The translations under genes and the position numbers were made by a program. Of a stretch of DNA of 64,000 nt, positions 8,544 to 16,409 are shown one piece after another. The DNA comes from Chitinophagaceae bacterium UBA2375 (GTDB taxonomy: Bacteria; Bacteroidota; Bacteroidia; Chitinophagales; Chitinophagaceae): positions 1-64,000 of the forward strand of contig DDTB01000016.1 of the NCBI GenBank assembly GCA_002343985.1. Direction: 5' to 3'. Numbering within the stretch: the first letter of the stretch is position 1; each line of letters opens with the position of its first letter. Below the pieces are notes generated by a model that was not told the DNA's origin, searched no databases, and saw only the letters and a list, made by a program, of their open reading frames with translations.

Positions 8544-8586
8544 CAAAGATAGTATAATGTTTGGTACTATGCAAAACATAATACTA
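8544..8586 (-). promoter_or_regulatory. Promoter and dyad operator for the small gene
   Basis: On the minus strand, TTTTG (8572-8576) is followed after 20 bp by TATCTTTG (8544-8551), a full Bacteroidota promoter. A dyad of 13-bp arms with one mismatch, at 8550-8562 and 8574-8586 (TAGTATAATGTTT against AAACATAATACTA), spans it with an 11-bp centre. This is a strong operator candidate. The rest of the 8493-8810 stretch shows nothing else. Confidence 0.65.
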
Positions 8587-8810
8587 ATCTAAAAAAGGTA
8601 ATGGGTGATGTTTAGGCTAAAAATATTTTATATAGTAATGATATTCAGTCTATTATGATTTTCCCTTAGACCCAAAATTGCTTCTTTCGGTTTTCGATGA
8701 GTGGATTTTGGGAAGGATGAGTGGATGATTGGGTGGGAGATAATCATCTCGAAGCTGCCATCAAAAGCCCTATTTTTGCAATCCTTTATCACCCGTAAAA
8801 AAGAAAAATC

Positions 8811-9785
8811 ATGACAAAAGGACCAGTATCGCAATATATCCAGCACCATTACCGGCATTTTAACGCCGCTGCGCTGATGGATGCCGCCAAAGGTTATGAA
8901 GCCCATATTGACGCGGGCGGAAAGATGATGGTTACCCTGGCCGGCGCCATGAGTACTGCGGAACTGGGTTTGAGCCTGGCAGAGATGATCCGCCAGGATA
9001 AAGTGTCGATCATCAGTTGCACCGGCGCCAACCTCGAAGAGGATATCATGAACCTGGTGGCACACAGTCATTATAAGCGGGTACCCAACTACCGCGACCT
9101 GAGCCCCCAGGATGAATGGGACCTGCTGGAGAACCATTACAACCGTGTAACGGATACCTGCATCCCTGAAGAAGAAGCGTTCCGCCGTTTGCAAAAGCAT
9201 ATCCACAAAATATGGAAGGATGCGGATGATAAAGGGGAGCGCTATTTCCCGCATGAATTTATGTACCAGATGTTGCTGAGCGGCGTGCTGGAACAGTATT
9301 ACGAAATTGACCCAAAGAATAGCTGGATGCTGGCAGCGGCGCAAAAGAACATTCCGATTGTTGTACCCGGATGGGAAGACAGCACCATGGGCAACATTTT
9401 TGCATCATATGTAATCAAGAACGAGATCAAGGCTTCTACCATGAAGAGTGGTATTGAATACATGGTTTGGCTGGCCGACTGGTATCGCCAGAACTCATCC
9501 GGTAAGGGTGTGGGTTTCTTCCAGATTGGCGGCGGTATTGCCGGTGATTTCCCGATTTGCGTTGTGCCGATGATGTACCAGGACCTGGAATGGGAGGATG
9601 TGCCATTCTGGAGTTATTTCTGCCAGATCAGCGATTCCACCACTTCATATGGTTCCTATTCCGGCGCGGTGCCCAACGAAAAAATTACCTGGGGCAAATT
9701 AGACATCCATACGCCAAAATTCATTGTGGAGAGCGATGCCACCATCGTGGCGCCGCTGATCTTCGCATGGATCCTGGGTTGGTAA
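8811..9785 (+). CDS. Deoxyhypusine-synthase-like protein, catalytic lysine missing
   Basis: The 324-residue protein matches the deoxyhypusine synthase / homospermidine synthase fold along its length: VTLAGAMSTAELG, SCTGANLEED, IPIVVPGWEDSTMGNIFASY, and SYSGAVPNEKITWGKL near the end. In eukaryotic DHS the enzyme-intermediate lysine sits three residues after GGG (GGGVVKHH). Here the sequence is GGGIAGDFPI (240-249), so that lysine is glycine 245 and the two histidines are also absent. The usual lysine-imine chemistry therefore should not work. Bacteria have no eIF5A, so the partner would in any case be a small polyamine or something else. It stands alone, flanked by terminators. Confidence 0.85.
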   Translation: MTKGPVSQYIQHHYRHFNAAALMDAAKGYEAHIDAGGKMMVTLAGAMSTAELGLSLAEMIRQDKVSIISCTGANLEEDIMNLVAHSHYKRVPNYRDLSPQDEWDLLENHYNRVTDTCIPEEEAFRRLQKHIHKIWKDADDKGERYFPHEFMYQMLLSGVLEQYYEIDPKNSWMLAAAQKNIPIVVPGWEDSTMGNIFASYVIKNEIKASTMKSGIEYMVWLADWYRQNSSGKGVGFFQIGGGIAGDFPICVVPMMYQDLEWEDVPFWSYFCQISDSTTSYGSYSGAVPNEKITWGKLDIHTPKFIVESDATIVAPLIFAWILGW

Positions 9786-9809
9786 AAAGAAACCTTTATG
9801 GAAATGAAA

Positions 9810-9840
9810 AAGGCGGGCATAAACACCCGCCTTAATTTTT
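9810..9840. terminator. Bidirectional terminator between convergent genes
   Basis: AAGGCGGG (9810-9817) pairs with CCCGCCTT (9826-9833) around an 8-base loop. T-rich sequence follows on the plus strand, and T-rich sequence also lies behind it on the minus strand. It serves both the DHS-like gene and the M28 peptidase gene. Confidence 0.85.
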
Positions 9841-9852
9841 TTATGCCCATCA

Positions 9853-11430
9853 TTACCTGGTTGCTGTAGGTATGGGCAGGTCGCGTACCAGCATATTGTC
9901 GCGGTTGGCCATTTCCCAAGCGGTGTGAAAAATCATCTTCGCCCTTTTTTGAAACAGGGTCCAGTAAATTTTATCCACGGTATCGGTTGGTTTGTGGTAA
10001 TCCGATTTCAGCATGCCATCATAAAAGAATAATACCGGCACGCCTTTGCGGGCGAAATTATAATGGTCGCTACGGAAATAAATGCGGTTGGGGTCGTTGG
10101 GGTCATCAAATTTATAATCGAGCGTAAGCCCTGAATATTTTTGGTTGACGGCTTCATTAACGATGGGCAGTTCGGTACTGATTTTATCGTGCCCAACCAC
10201 ATATACATAATTCAATGTATCGTCTTTCATACGTTCCGTATCCACCCTTCCGATCATGTCAATATTCAGGTCAACCGTGGTTTTTTCGAGCGGGTACACC
10301 GGGTTATCACTGTAAAATTCGCTGCCCCAAAGCCCTTTTTCCTCGCCGCTCACCAGCATGAACACCACGGAGCGCCTCGGGCCTTTTCCTTCATCACGGG
10401 CACGCTTAAACGCAGTTGCCATTTGCATCACCGCCACTGTTCCGCTGCCATCATCATCGGCGCCGTAATAAATTTTACCGTCGCGTTTGCCAAGGTGGTC
10501 GTAATGCGCGGTGAGGAATACATATTCATCTTTTTTATCGCTTCCTTCCACCACACCCAGTACGTTGCTGGCCATCACCACTTGTTTCGATTCCTTGTAT
10601 GAAAATGATGTTTTGATTTTTTGAGCCGACAGTTGCTCTTTGCTGAAAGGCTGGCTGAGCTTTGCTGCGGCGATCAGTTGTTCCATTGGCGCGCCCCATA
10701 ATTTTTTCGCGAACTCATGGCTAATCAGCGCATAGTTTACCTTTTTACCTTTGGGCGGACGGGGATAATAGATCGAAGTTTTTTTGCTCGACTCGGCTGT
10801 TTTCTGCGTGAATAATTCCTGCGCAGGGTTGATCATAAATACGGCTTTCGCGCCTTTTTCTGCTGCCACTGCAATTTTTTTGTTCATTCCCTGCCCGCTC
10901 CATTCACTGCTTTTGCTGCCGCCGCTTACCAGGTATTTGCCATCCTGTTTGGGTTCCCCCAGCATGATGACAACAATTTTATTTTTTACATGGAGGTTTG
11001 AGTAATCATTATAATTTTTATCATCTATGCCATATCCCGCGAAAACAATTTGCGATGATTTCGCTTTGCCGTTGTCGTTAGCCAGGGCAGGGCTGATATA
11101 ATCGGTTCCATATACAGCTTTCCATTTTCCAGTAGAGAGGGAAACATCAATGATGCTGTCGGTATACAGCGGGTACATTTGCTCGTAACCAGCCAGGGAT
11201 GCAGGCGCGGTGAGACCCAGCGAACTAAAATGGTTTCGAATGTACTCCGCGGCTTTGCGCTGGCCTTCGGTGCCGGTTTCCCGGCCTTCCATTTCTTCAC
11301 CCGCGATGATGGCCAGGTGCTTTTTCAGGTCATCTGTGCTGATGAGGTCTGCATAACGCGTAGATGCATCGTTTTGTGCATGGGCCATCAACCCAAACAG
11401 CAAAAGCGCTGCGGAAAGAAAATTTCTCAT
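9853..11430 (-). CDS. Secreted M28 family zinc aminopeptidase with PA domain
   Basis: The 525-residue product has a Sec signal peptide (cut near MAHAQN). A protease-associated insertion covers about residues 110-270. The M28 co-catalytic zinc site follows: H309 in TAHYDHLG, D324 in GADDDGSG, the E363/E364 pair in SGEEKGLWGSE, D391 in DMIGRVD and a late histidine in RSDHYNFA. Such enzymes trim amino acids from peptides in the periplasm. The frame is open to 11490, but the start at 11430 gives the proper signal sequence MRNFLSAALLLFGL. Confidence 0.9.
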   Translation of the reverse strand: MRNFLSAALLLFGLMAHAQNDASTRYADLISTDDLKKHLAIIAGEEMEGRETGTEGQRKAAEYIRNHFSSLGLTAPASLAGYEQMYPLYTDSIIDVSLSTGKWKAVYGTDYISPALANDNGKAKSSQIVFAGYGIDDKNYNDYSNLHVKNKIVVIMLGEPKQDGKYLVSGGSKSSEWSGQGMNKKIAVAAEKGAKAVFMINPAQELFTQKTAESSKKTSIYYPRPPKGKKVNYALISHEFAKKLWGAPMEQLIAAAKLSQPFSKEQLSAQKIKTSFSYKESKQVVMASNVLGVVEGSDKKDEYVFLTAHYDHLGKRDGKIYYGADDDGSGTVAVMQMATAFKRARDEGKGPRRSVVFMLVSGEEKGLWGSEFYSDNPVYPLEKTTVDLNIDMIGRVDTERMKDDTLNYVYVVGHDKISTELPIVNEAVNQKYSGLTLDYKFDDPNDPNRIYFRSDHYNFARKGVPVLFFYDGMLKSDYHKPTDTVDKIYWTLFQKRAKMIFHTAWEMANRDNMLVRDLPIPTATR

Positions 11431-11505
11431 GTGCATTGATTTTAAGCAAAATAGCCAATTGCACGACACATGCAACGGGATTATGATCAACGGTCAGGTT
11501 ATTAT

Positions 11506-11970
11506 TCAGCAGGATATGCCGTTCACAGGGATTTTTTGCACGCGGTTGCCATGCCTGCCGCCTTCAAATGCGGTGTTCATAAACACATCGAGCATTTTTT
11601 CCGCGTCGCCGTCGCGCACAAAGCGGGCCGGGATGCAAATGATATTGGCATCGTTGTGCTGGCGTGCCAGTGAAGCAATTTCTTCGCCCCAGCATAATGC
11701 GGCGCGTATGCCGGCATGTTTGTTGGCGGTGATGGCCACGCCATTCGCGCTGCCACAAAGCAGGATGCCGAAAGCGGCTTCGCCTGTTTCCACGGCATTG
11801 GCTACAGGGTGCGCGAAATCAGGATAATCAACGGAATCTTTTGAGTAGGTACCGAAATCTTTATACGCCATGCCTTCGCCTTCGAGAAAAGAAATCAGGT
11901 CTTCCTTGCAATCAAATCCGGCGTGGTCGCAGCCGATGGCGATGGGTTTTGTTTTGTCGAATGCGTACAT
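11506..11970 (-). CDS. rpiB: Ribose 5-phosphate isomerase B
   Basis: RpiB interconverts ribose 5-phosphate and ribulose 5-phosphate in the pentose phosphate pathway. The 154-residue length fits the LacAB/RpiB family. Motifs are GCDHAGF near the start (D15, H16) and the active-site cysteine C72 in LLCGSANGVAITANK, followed by the conserved ARQHNDANIICIPAR. I start at 11970 (MYAFDKTKPIAIGCDHAG) rather than 11997, where the extra nine residues have no match to the family. It follows tatC by 60 bp on the same strand. Confidence 0.93.
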   Translation of the reverse strand: MYAFDKTKPIAIGCDHAGFDCKEDLISFLEGEGMAYKDFGTYSKDSVDYPDFAHPVANAVETGEAAFGILLCGSANGVAITANKHAGIRAALCWGEEIASLARQHNDANIICIPARFVRDGDAEKMLDVFMNTAFEGGRHGNRVQKIPVNGISC

Positions 11971-12030
11971 GGTGGATGTCGGTCTGTTAAGTTGCAAAAA
12001 TACAATTTATCCATCAGGCCATCATATGGC

Positions 12031-12912
12031 TTAGCTCCATTCTTTTTCTTCCTTCGCCTTTTTCTTATCCACCCTTGCCGCGATCACCACACTGAGTTCG
12101 TACAACAGCAGGAGCGGGATGGCAACAATCACCTGGCTGGTCCAGTCGGGTGACGGTGTTATGATGGCCGCGAGGATCAGGATTACCACGAACGCGTATT
12201 TGCGGTATGTGCGCAGGAAATTGGCGCTGATGAGCCCGATTTTGGTGAGTACATAGGCCAGCACCGGCAATTCGAACGCGAGCCCGCAACCCAGGATGAT
12301 ATTATTCAAAGTGCTGATATAATCATCGAGGGTGGGCATGTATTTATACAACCCTGCTGAACCCAGTGTGAAATTGGCGAGAAAGTTAAACGTGAATGGC
12401 GCGAGCAGGAAATAACCGAAGGCGGCCCCGGTAAAGAAGCACAGCGATACCCAAAAAATACTTCCCCTGGAATATTTGATTTCAGTGGGTGATAAAGCGG
12501 GTTTGATGAATTTCCAGAGTTCCCAGAACAAGAAGGGGAAGGCCACCACTACGCCGCCGATCATGGCAATGGAAATGGCAGACATGAATGGCCCGCTGAC
12601 GGTATTGCCCTGCAATGGGATATCGACAGGTGGCATACAGAGCGCGTCGCCGATATGCATTTTCCGGCCCAGTTTACAAAGTAAATCGTAGGTAACAAAA
12701 TTCGAGCGTGCCGGCGCGTAAATGATATTATCGAAAATCCAGTCGATTTTAATAAAAACGCCAATGGTGGCCACAAGCCAAACCAGTACGGCGCGCACGA
12801 GGTGCCAGCGGAGCGCTTCGAGGTGGTCAATAAAACTCATCTCCGCGCCGGGCTGGTCGCCAGGGCTGCTCACCCTCTGGAAGCTGGAAGTTTCGTTGGA
12901 ACTAACGGCCAA
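12031..12912 (-). CDS. tatC: Sec-independent protein translocase TatC
   Basis: TatC is the membrane receptor of the twin-arginine export system. The 293-residue protein has six membrane segments and the family signature MSFIDHLEALRWHL near the start, with FPFLFWELWKFIKPALSPTE in the middle. The start given here is a TTG codon that leaves a 24-residue cytoplasmic tail before MSFIDHLE. An ATG at 12840 would start exactly at that signature and is a fair alternative. tatA/tatB genes are not next to it. rpiB follows on the same strand. Confidence 0.92.
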   Translation of the reverse strand: MAVSSNETSSFQRVSSPGDQPGAEMSFIDHLEALRWHLVRAVLVWLVATIGVFIKIDWIFDNIIYAPARSNFVTYDLLCKLGRKMHIGDALCMPPVDIPLQGNTVSGPFMSAISIAMIGGVVVAFPFLFWELWKFIKPALSPTEIKYSRGSIFWVSLCFFTGAAFGYFLLAPFTFNFLANFTLGSAGLYKYMPTLDDYISTLNNIILGCGLAFELPVLAYVLTKIGLISANFLRTYRKYAFVVILILAAIITPSPDWTSQVIVAIPLLLLYELSVVIAARVDKKKAKEEKEWS

Positions 12913-12990
12913 TGCGTGTGATTTTGCCTGCGAAGTTAACGCAGTGCGGTTAAATATGTTTTGAATCCTTTGATGAAAGGTTTGTGATGT

Positions 12991-13015
12991 AAAAAGCCCC
13001 TGTGGAAACAGGGGC
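12991..13015 (-). terminator. Strong minus-strand terminator upstream of tatC
   Basis: GCCCCTGT (12996-13003) and ACAGGGGC (13008-13015) form a perfect 8-bp stem with a GGAA loop. On the minus strand the hairpin is followed by five T residues. It lies between prfA, which has its own terminator at 13164, and tatC, so it seems to end a separate short transcript. Confidence 0.8.
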
Positions 13016-13090
13016 CGCTTACCAAAACTAACTGCTTATGAGAAAATTGAAAAACCTTATGTTATGCTTAAAAATAGATCAAACCAGGTG
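12991..13090 (-). ncRNA. Possible small RNA between prfA and tatC
   Basis: The 309-bp gap between tatC and prfA has two independent terminators. On the minus strand a near-consensus promoter can be read in between: TTTG, 21 bp, then TATTTTTA (one mismatch to TAnnTTTG), close to 13075. A transcript starting there and ending at the hairpin at 12991 would be about 70 nt with no convincing reading frame. On the plus strand a 38-codon frame begins at 13037 (MRKLKNLMLCLK), and its leader resembles that of outer-membrane receptor genes. I give it less weight. The RNA call is tentative. Confidence 0.25.
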
Positions 13091-13161
13091 CCAGATCCAA
13101 ATAGGTTTTGTTAATGTTCTGCAAAACCCGTTTCCTTGTCTCATACCCACATAAATAGAAC

Positions 13162-13195
13162 AAAAAACCTGTGATTTGGTTCACAGGTTTTCATT
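13162..13195. terminator. Terminator behind prfA
   Basis: AAAACCTGTGA (13164-13174) pairs with TCACAGGTTTT (13181-13191) around six bases. T-runs flank it on both strands, so it can work in either direction. Confidence 0.85.
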
Positions 13196-13221
13196 TTTTT
13201 CAGGTATCAATCCGGTTGGTT

Positions 13222-14289
13222 TTACTGAGCTTGTGCAGTCAGTTTTTCCGCGTTTTCCGCAAACTGCAGGGCTTCAATAAATTCCTGGATTTCGCCGTTC
13301 ATTACGGCATCGAGGTTATATGATGTCAGTCCGATCCTGTGGTCTGTCACACGGCCCTGGGGGTAATTATAGGTGCGGATTTTTGCGCTGCGGTCGCCGG
13401 TACTCACGAGGCTTTTTCTTTGACGGGAGATGGCTTCTTCGGCCTGCCTTACTTGTTCATCGTATAGCTTGGTGCGGAGCATGTCCATCGCTTTTTCGCG
13501 GTTGGCCAACTGGCTCCTTTCAGTCTGGCATACCACGGTTACGCCGGTGGGTTTATGGGTAAGGAAAACCTTTGTTTCCACTTTGTTTACATTTTGTCCG
13601 CCCGCGCCGCCGCTTCGCGCGGTTTCCATTTTTACATCGCTTTCTTTCAGTTCAAAATCCACCGGGTCGGGTTCGGGCATGACGGCAACCGTTGCCGCGC
13701 TGGTATGTACGCGGCCGCTGCTTTCGGTATCGGGTACACGCTGAACGCGGTGCACGCCGCTTTCAAATTTTAAAGTGCCATACACATCATCTCCTTCCAC
13801 TTCCACCTGTACTTCTTTGTAACCGCCTACGGTTCCTTCGCTTTCGCTGAGGAGGGATGTTTTCCAACCCCTTTTTTCGCAATAGCGGAGGTACATGCGC
13901 AACAGGTTCCCGGCAAACAATGAGGCTTCATCACCACCGGTGCCGGCGCGGATCTCCAGGATGGCGTTCTTTTCGTCGAAGGGGTCTTTGGGGATCAGCA
14001 ATGTGCGGATGTCTTTTTCCAGCGTTTCTTTTTGTTCTTCGAGCCCGGGCAATTCTTCTTTCGCGAGTTCACGCATTTCATCATCGCCGGAGTTCAGCAC
14101 TTCCTTGTTGAAATCAATATCTTCCAACAGTTTCACATATTTGTTGCGCACATCCACGATCTTTCCCAGGCTGCGGTATTCCTTGCTCAACGCGCTGAAT
14201 TTTTTGTTGTCTGACACAATTTCGGGGTTGGTCAGCGCGATGCCCAATTCGTCAAAACGGGCTTTGATCGCATCCAATTTATCTAGCAT
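13222..14289 (-). CDS. prfA: Peptide chain release factor 1
   Basis: RF1 reads UAA and UAG stop codons and triggers peptide release. The 355-residue protein shows the peptidyl-transferase motif GGQ (230-232, in RSGGAGGQNVNK) and the RF1-type codon-reading tripeptide PDT (186-188) in RVPDTESSGRVHTSAATVAV, which corresponds to the PxT motif. The helical N-terminal domain is complete. It is transcribed alone, divergent from the amidohydrolase gene, and ends at a clear terminator. Confidence 0.96.
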   Translation of the reverse strand: MLDKLDAIKARFDELGIALTNPEIVSDNKKFSALSKEYRSLGKIVDVRNKYVKLLEDIDFNKEVLNSGDDEMRELAKEELPGLEEQKETLEKDIRTLLIPKDPFDEKNAILEIRAGTGGDEASLFAGNLLRMYLRYCEKRGWKTSLLSESEGTVGGYKEVQVEVEGDDVYGTLKFESGVHRVQRVPDTESSGRVHTSAATVAVMPEPDPVDFELKESDVKMETARSGGAGGQNVNKVETKVFLTHKPTGVTVVCQTERSQLANREKAMDMLRTKLYDEQVRQAEEAISRQRKSLVSTGDRSAKIRTYNYPQGRVTDHRIGLTSYNLDAVMNGEIQEFIEALQFAENAEKLTAQAQ

Positions 14290-14374
14290 GCTTTATTATT
14301 ATTTTTTTCCGACGATATTTGCGGGGCCTGAAGCCCGTCGGGGCCGCAAAATTAGGGCATAAGCCGCAATCATC

Positions 14375-15532
14375 TTGTATAGAAAATTCACAGCAGATAG
14401 GATTTTTAACGGGTACGATTTCCTGCCCGGGGGCTCTGTGCTGCTGCTGAATGAATCGGCCGTTGTGCAGGACATTGTGCCCATTGCCGATGCCGGGGAT
14501 GATGTGGAGGCCCTGCCGGGTATGCTCATGCCCGGAATGGTGAACGCGCATTGCCATATTGAGCTGAGCCACCTAAAAAACAAAATAGACCGCCACAGCG
14601 GACTGGTTGATTTTGTGCTCAGCCTGATGTCTAAGAGGGCTTCATTTGAAGATGCTAAAGAACAGGCCATGCGTGATGCTGCCGATGAATTGCTGAAATC
14701 GGGCACCGTGGCGGTTGGCGATATCTGCAATGGCACTGATTCCATTTCATTGAAGCGGCACAGCCCGTTGTACTGGCATAATTTTATTGAACTTACGGGA
14801 TTTGTGGAGTCAACGGCCATACAAAGGATGGATGAAGGCAAACGTGTTTTGCGCAGCTTTCGCAATGAGCTTCCGCAATTCCCATCAGGCCTCAGCCCGC
14901 ATGCAGCATATTCCGTATCGCCCGCCTTGTTTGAACTACTGAATGTGGAAACGGATGGCGCTTTGATCAGCATCCATAACCAGGAAACAACCGGTGAAGA
15001 TCTGTTCATATCCGAAGGCCGTGGCGATTTGCTGCGGCTGTACCAGCATTTGGGCATCGACATATCCTCATACCGGCCCACCGGAAAAAGCAGCCTGCAA
15101 AGCTGGTTGCCCTATTTGCACAGGGGGCAAAAAATCATTTCTGTTCACAACAGTTTTACTTCGGAAGCAGATATTGCATACCAGGCCGGGCACACAGACC
15201 TGCACAGGGATTTTTATTACTGCACCTGCCCCGGGGCCAATTTGTTTATCGAAGAAAGAATGCCGGACCTGTATGCTATGTGGATATCGGGGTGCAGGAT
15301 GCTGGTGGGCACAGATAGTTATGCAAGCAATGATAGCCTGAACTTATGGCATGAGGTTCGTCGGATCCGATCAACTTTTCCGGATATCCCTGAGCAATCT
15401 GTATTGCAGTGGGTGACCAGCCAGGCTGCGGAAGCATTTAATATATCGGAACGGTATGGCAGTTTCCATAAGGGTTCCCAACCCGGAATAGTACAGGTGC
15501 ATAACGATGAAGCAAGGCTGGTTATGCATTAA
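14375..15532 (+). CDS. Amidohydrolase of the chlorohydrolase/deaminase type
   Basis: The 385-residue protein belongs to the metal-dependent amidohydrolase superfamily. It has NAHCHIELSHL (HxH metal ligands and substrate-side glutamate), ISIHNQETTGED, SVHNSF, and GTDSYASND with the final metal-binding aspartate. This pattern is that of cytosolic deaminases acting on adenosine-like substrates, such as aminodeoxyfutalosine or S-adenosylhomocysteine deaminases. The exact substrate cannot be read from the sequence. No ATG fits, and the start is a TTG (LYRKFTADRIFNGY), which gives the usual family N-terminus. It is divergent from prfA. Confidence 0.8.
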   Translation: MYRKFTADRIFNGYDFLPGGSVLLLNESAVVQDIVPIADAGDDVEALPGMLMPGMVNAHCHIELSHLKNKIDRHSGLVDFVLSLMSKRASFEDAKEQAMRDAADELLKSGTVAVGDICNGTDSISLKRHSPLYWHNFIELTGFVESTAIQRMDEGKRVLRSFRNELPQFPSGLSPHAAYSVSPALFELLNVETDGALISIHNQETTGEDLFISEGRGDLLRLYQHLGIDISSYRPTGKSSLQSWLPYLHRGQKIISVHNSFTSEADIAYQAGHTDLHRDFYYCTCPGANLFIEERMPDLYAMWISGCRMLVGTDSYASNDSLNLWHEVRRIRSTFPDIPEQSVLQWVTSQAAEAFNISERYGSFHKGSQPGIVQVHNDEARLVMH

Positions 15533-15536
15533 GGCA

Positions 15537-16283
15537 TCAAGCCAACACTTCTTTCAACACGTTCAGCGATTTCATTTGTCCGAATTCAGGGATATGCAGG
15601 GCATAGAATTCGAGGTATTTCTGCAAGAGGTAATGCCTCATTTGCCTGTTGAGGGGTATCTGTAAAAGTTCTGAGGGCTGCATCACCCTCAGCAAATCGG
15701 CGGTGATGGCTGCGGCTTCGGGTTCGAGGTAGTGGGGATGTTCCGGCCGGTCGGGTGTGAAGCAACCATCGGCGAGGTCAAGATACATCGTTTGCCCGTT
15801 GCCGTTAGGTGCGCCCCCTTCATAGATCCGGTGGCCGAAAAAATGCGCGAGGTGCAGGCAGAAGAAGAGCGCGAAGTTGGCGGCAACGCCTGTTTCGGCC
15901 TTGTCGAGGCTGACCAGCGATTCTTCGCAGAATGCATACAGGTCGGCATGTGGTTCGGGTTGACGGATGGTATGGGCCATGAGTTCCAGCATGAACATGG
16001 CAATGCTGTTTTTTACTACATGGCTGAAAATATGGCCGTATAAATAACCCCAGTTTTGCTCGCGGATGCGCTGCATATTTTTGAGGGGCTGATGGTAAAC
16101 GTCTAATGCAAGTATGGCCCCGGGCTGCAGTTGGGCGGCTTTGCCCCCGTTTTGTTTTGCCGTACGCACACCATTGACCATGTAGGTTTGCGTGCCGAAC
16201 AGTTCGGTGAACGCGGTAACCACCAGGCTGGTTTCGCCATATTTGATGGTCCTTAATATGATGGCCCTGGTTTTAAAAGTCAT
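15537..16283 (-). CDS. recO: DNA repair protein RecO
   Basis: RecO helps load RecA on single-stranded DNA together with RecR. The 248-residue length and the N-terminal OB-fold start (FKTRAIILRTIKYGETSLVVTAFTE, with YMVNGVRTAK) are characteristic. The C-terminal helical part contains LFFCLHLAHFFGHRIYEGG. The zinc-binding cysteine cluster of some RecO proteins is absent, as usual in Bacteroidota. It ends four bases after the stop of the convergent amidohydrolase gene. Confidence 0.92.
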   Translation of the reverse strand: MTFKTRAIILRTIKYGETSLVVTAFTELFGTQTYMVNGVRTAKQNGGKAAQLQPGAILALDVYHQPLKNMQRIREQNWGYLYGHIFSHVVKNSIAMFMLELMAHTIRQPEPHADLYAFCEESLVSLDKAETGVAANFALFFCLHLAHFFGHRIYEGGAPNGNGQTMYLDLADGCFTPDRPEHPHYLEPEAAAITADLLRVMQPSELLQIPLNRQMRHYLLQKYLEFYALHIPEFGQMKSLNVLKEVLA

Positions 16284-16409
16284 CCGTAACTAAAGAAATT
16301 TCTACTGCGGCATCCGTCGGGTTGGATAAACGCTTAAATGAATTGATGGGCATTCCGGTCAAATGGGCTTTCTTTGCACAAATATTCAAATACACAGGCA
16401 ATATACGAT

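Noticed and set aside
13037..13153. 38-codon frame MRKLKNLMLCLK...
   Set aside because: The start region resembles a receptor-gene start, but there is no signal peptide or conserved body. At most it is a remnant.
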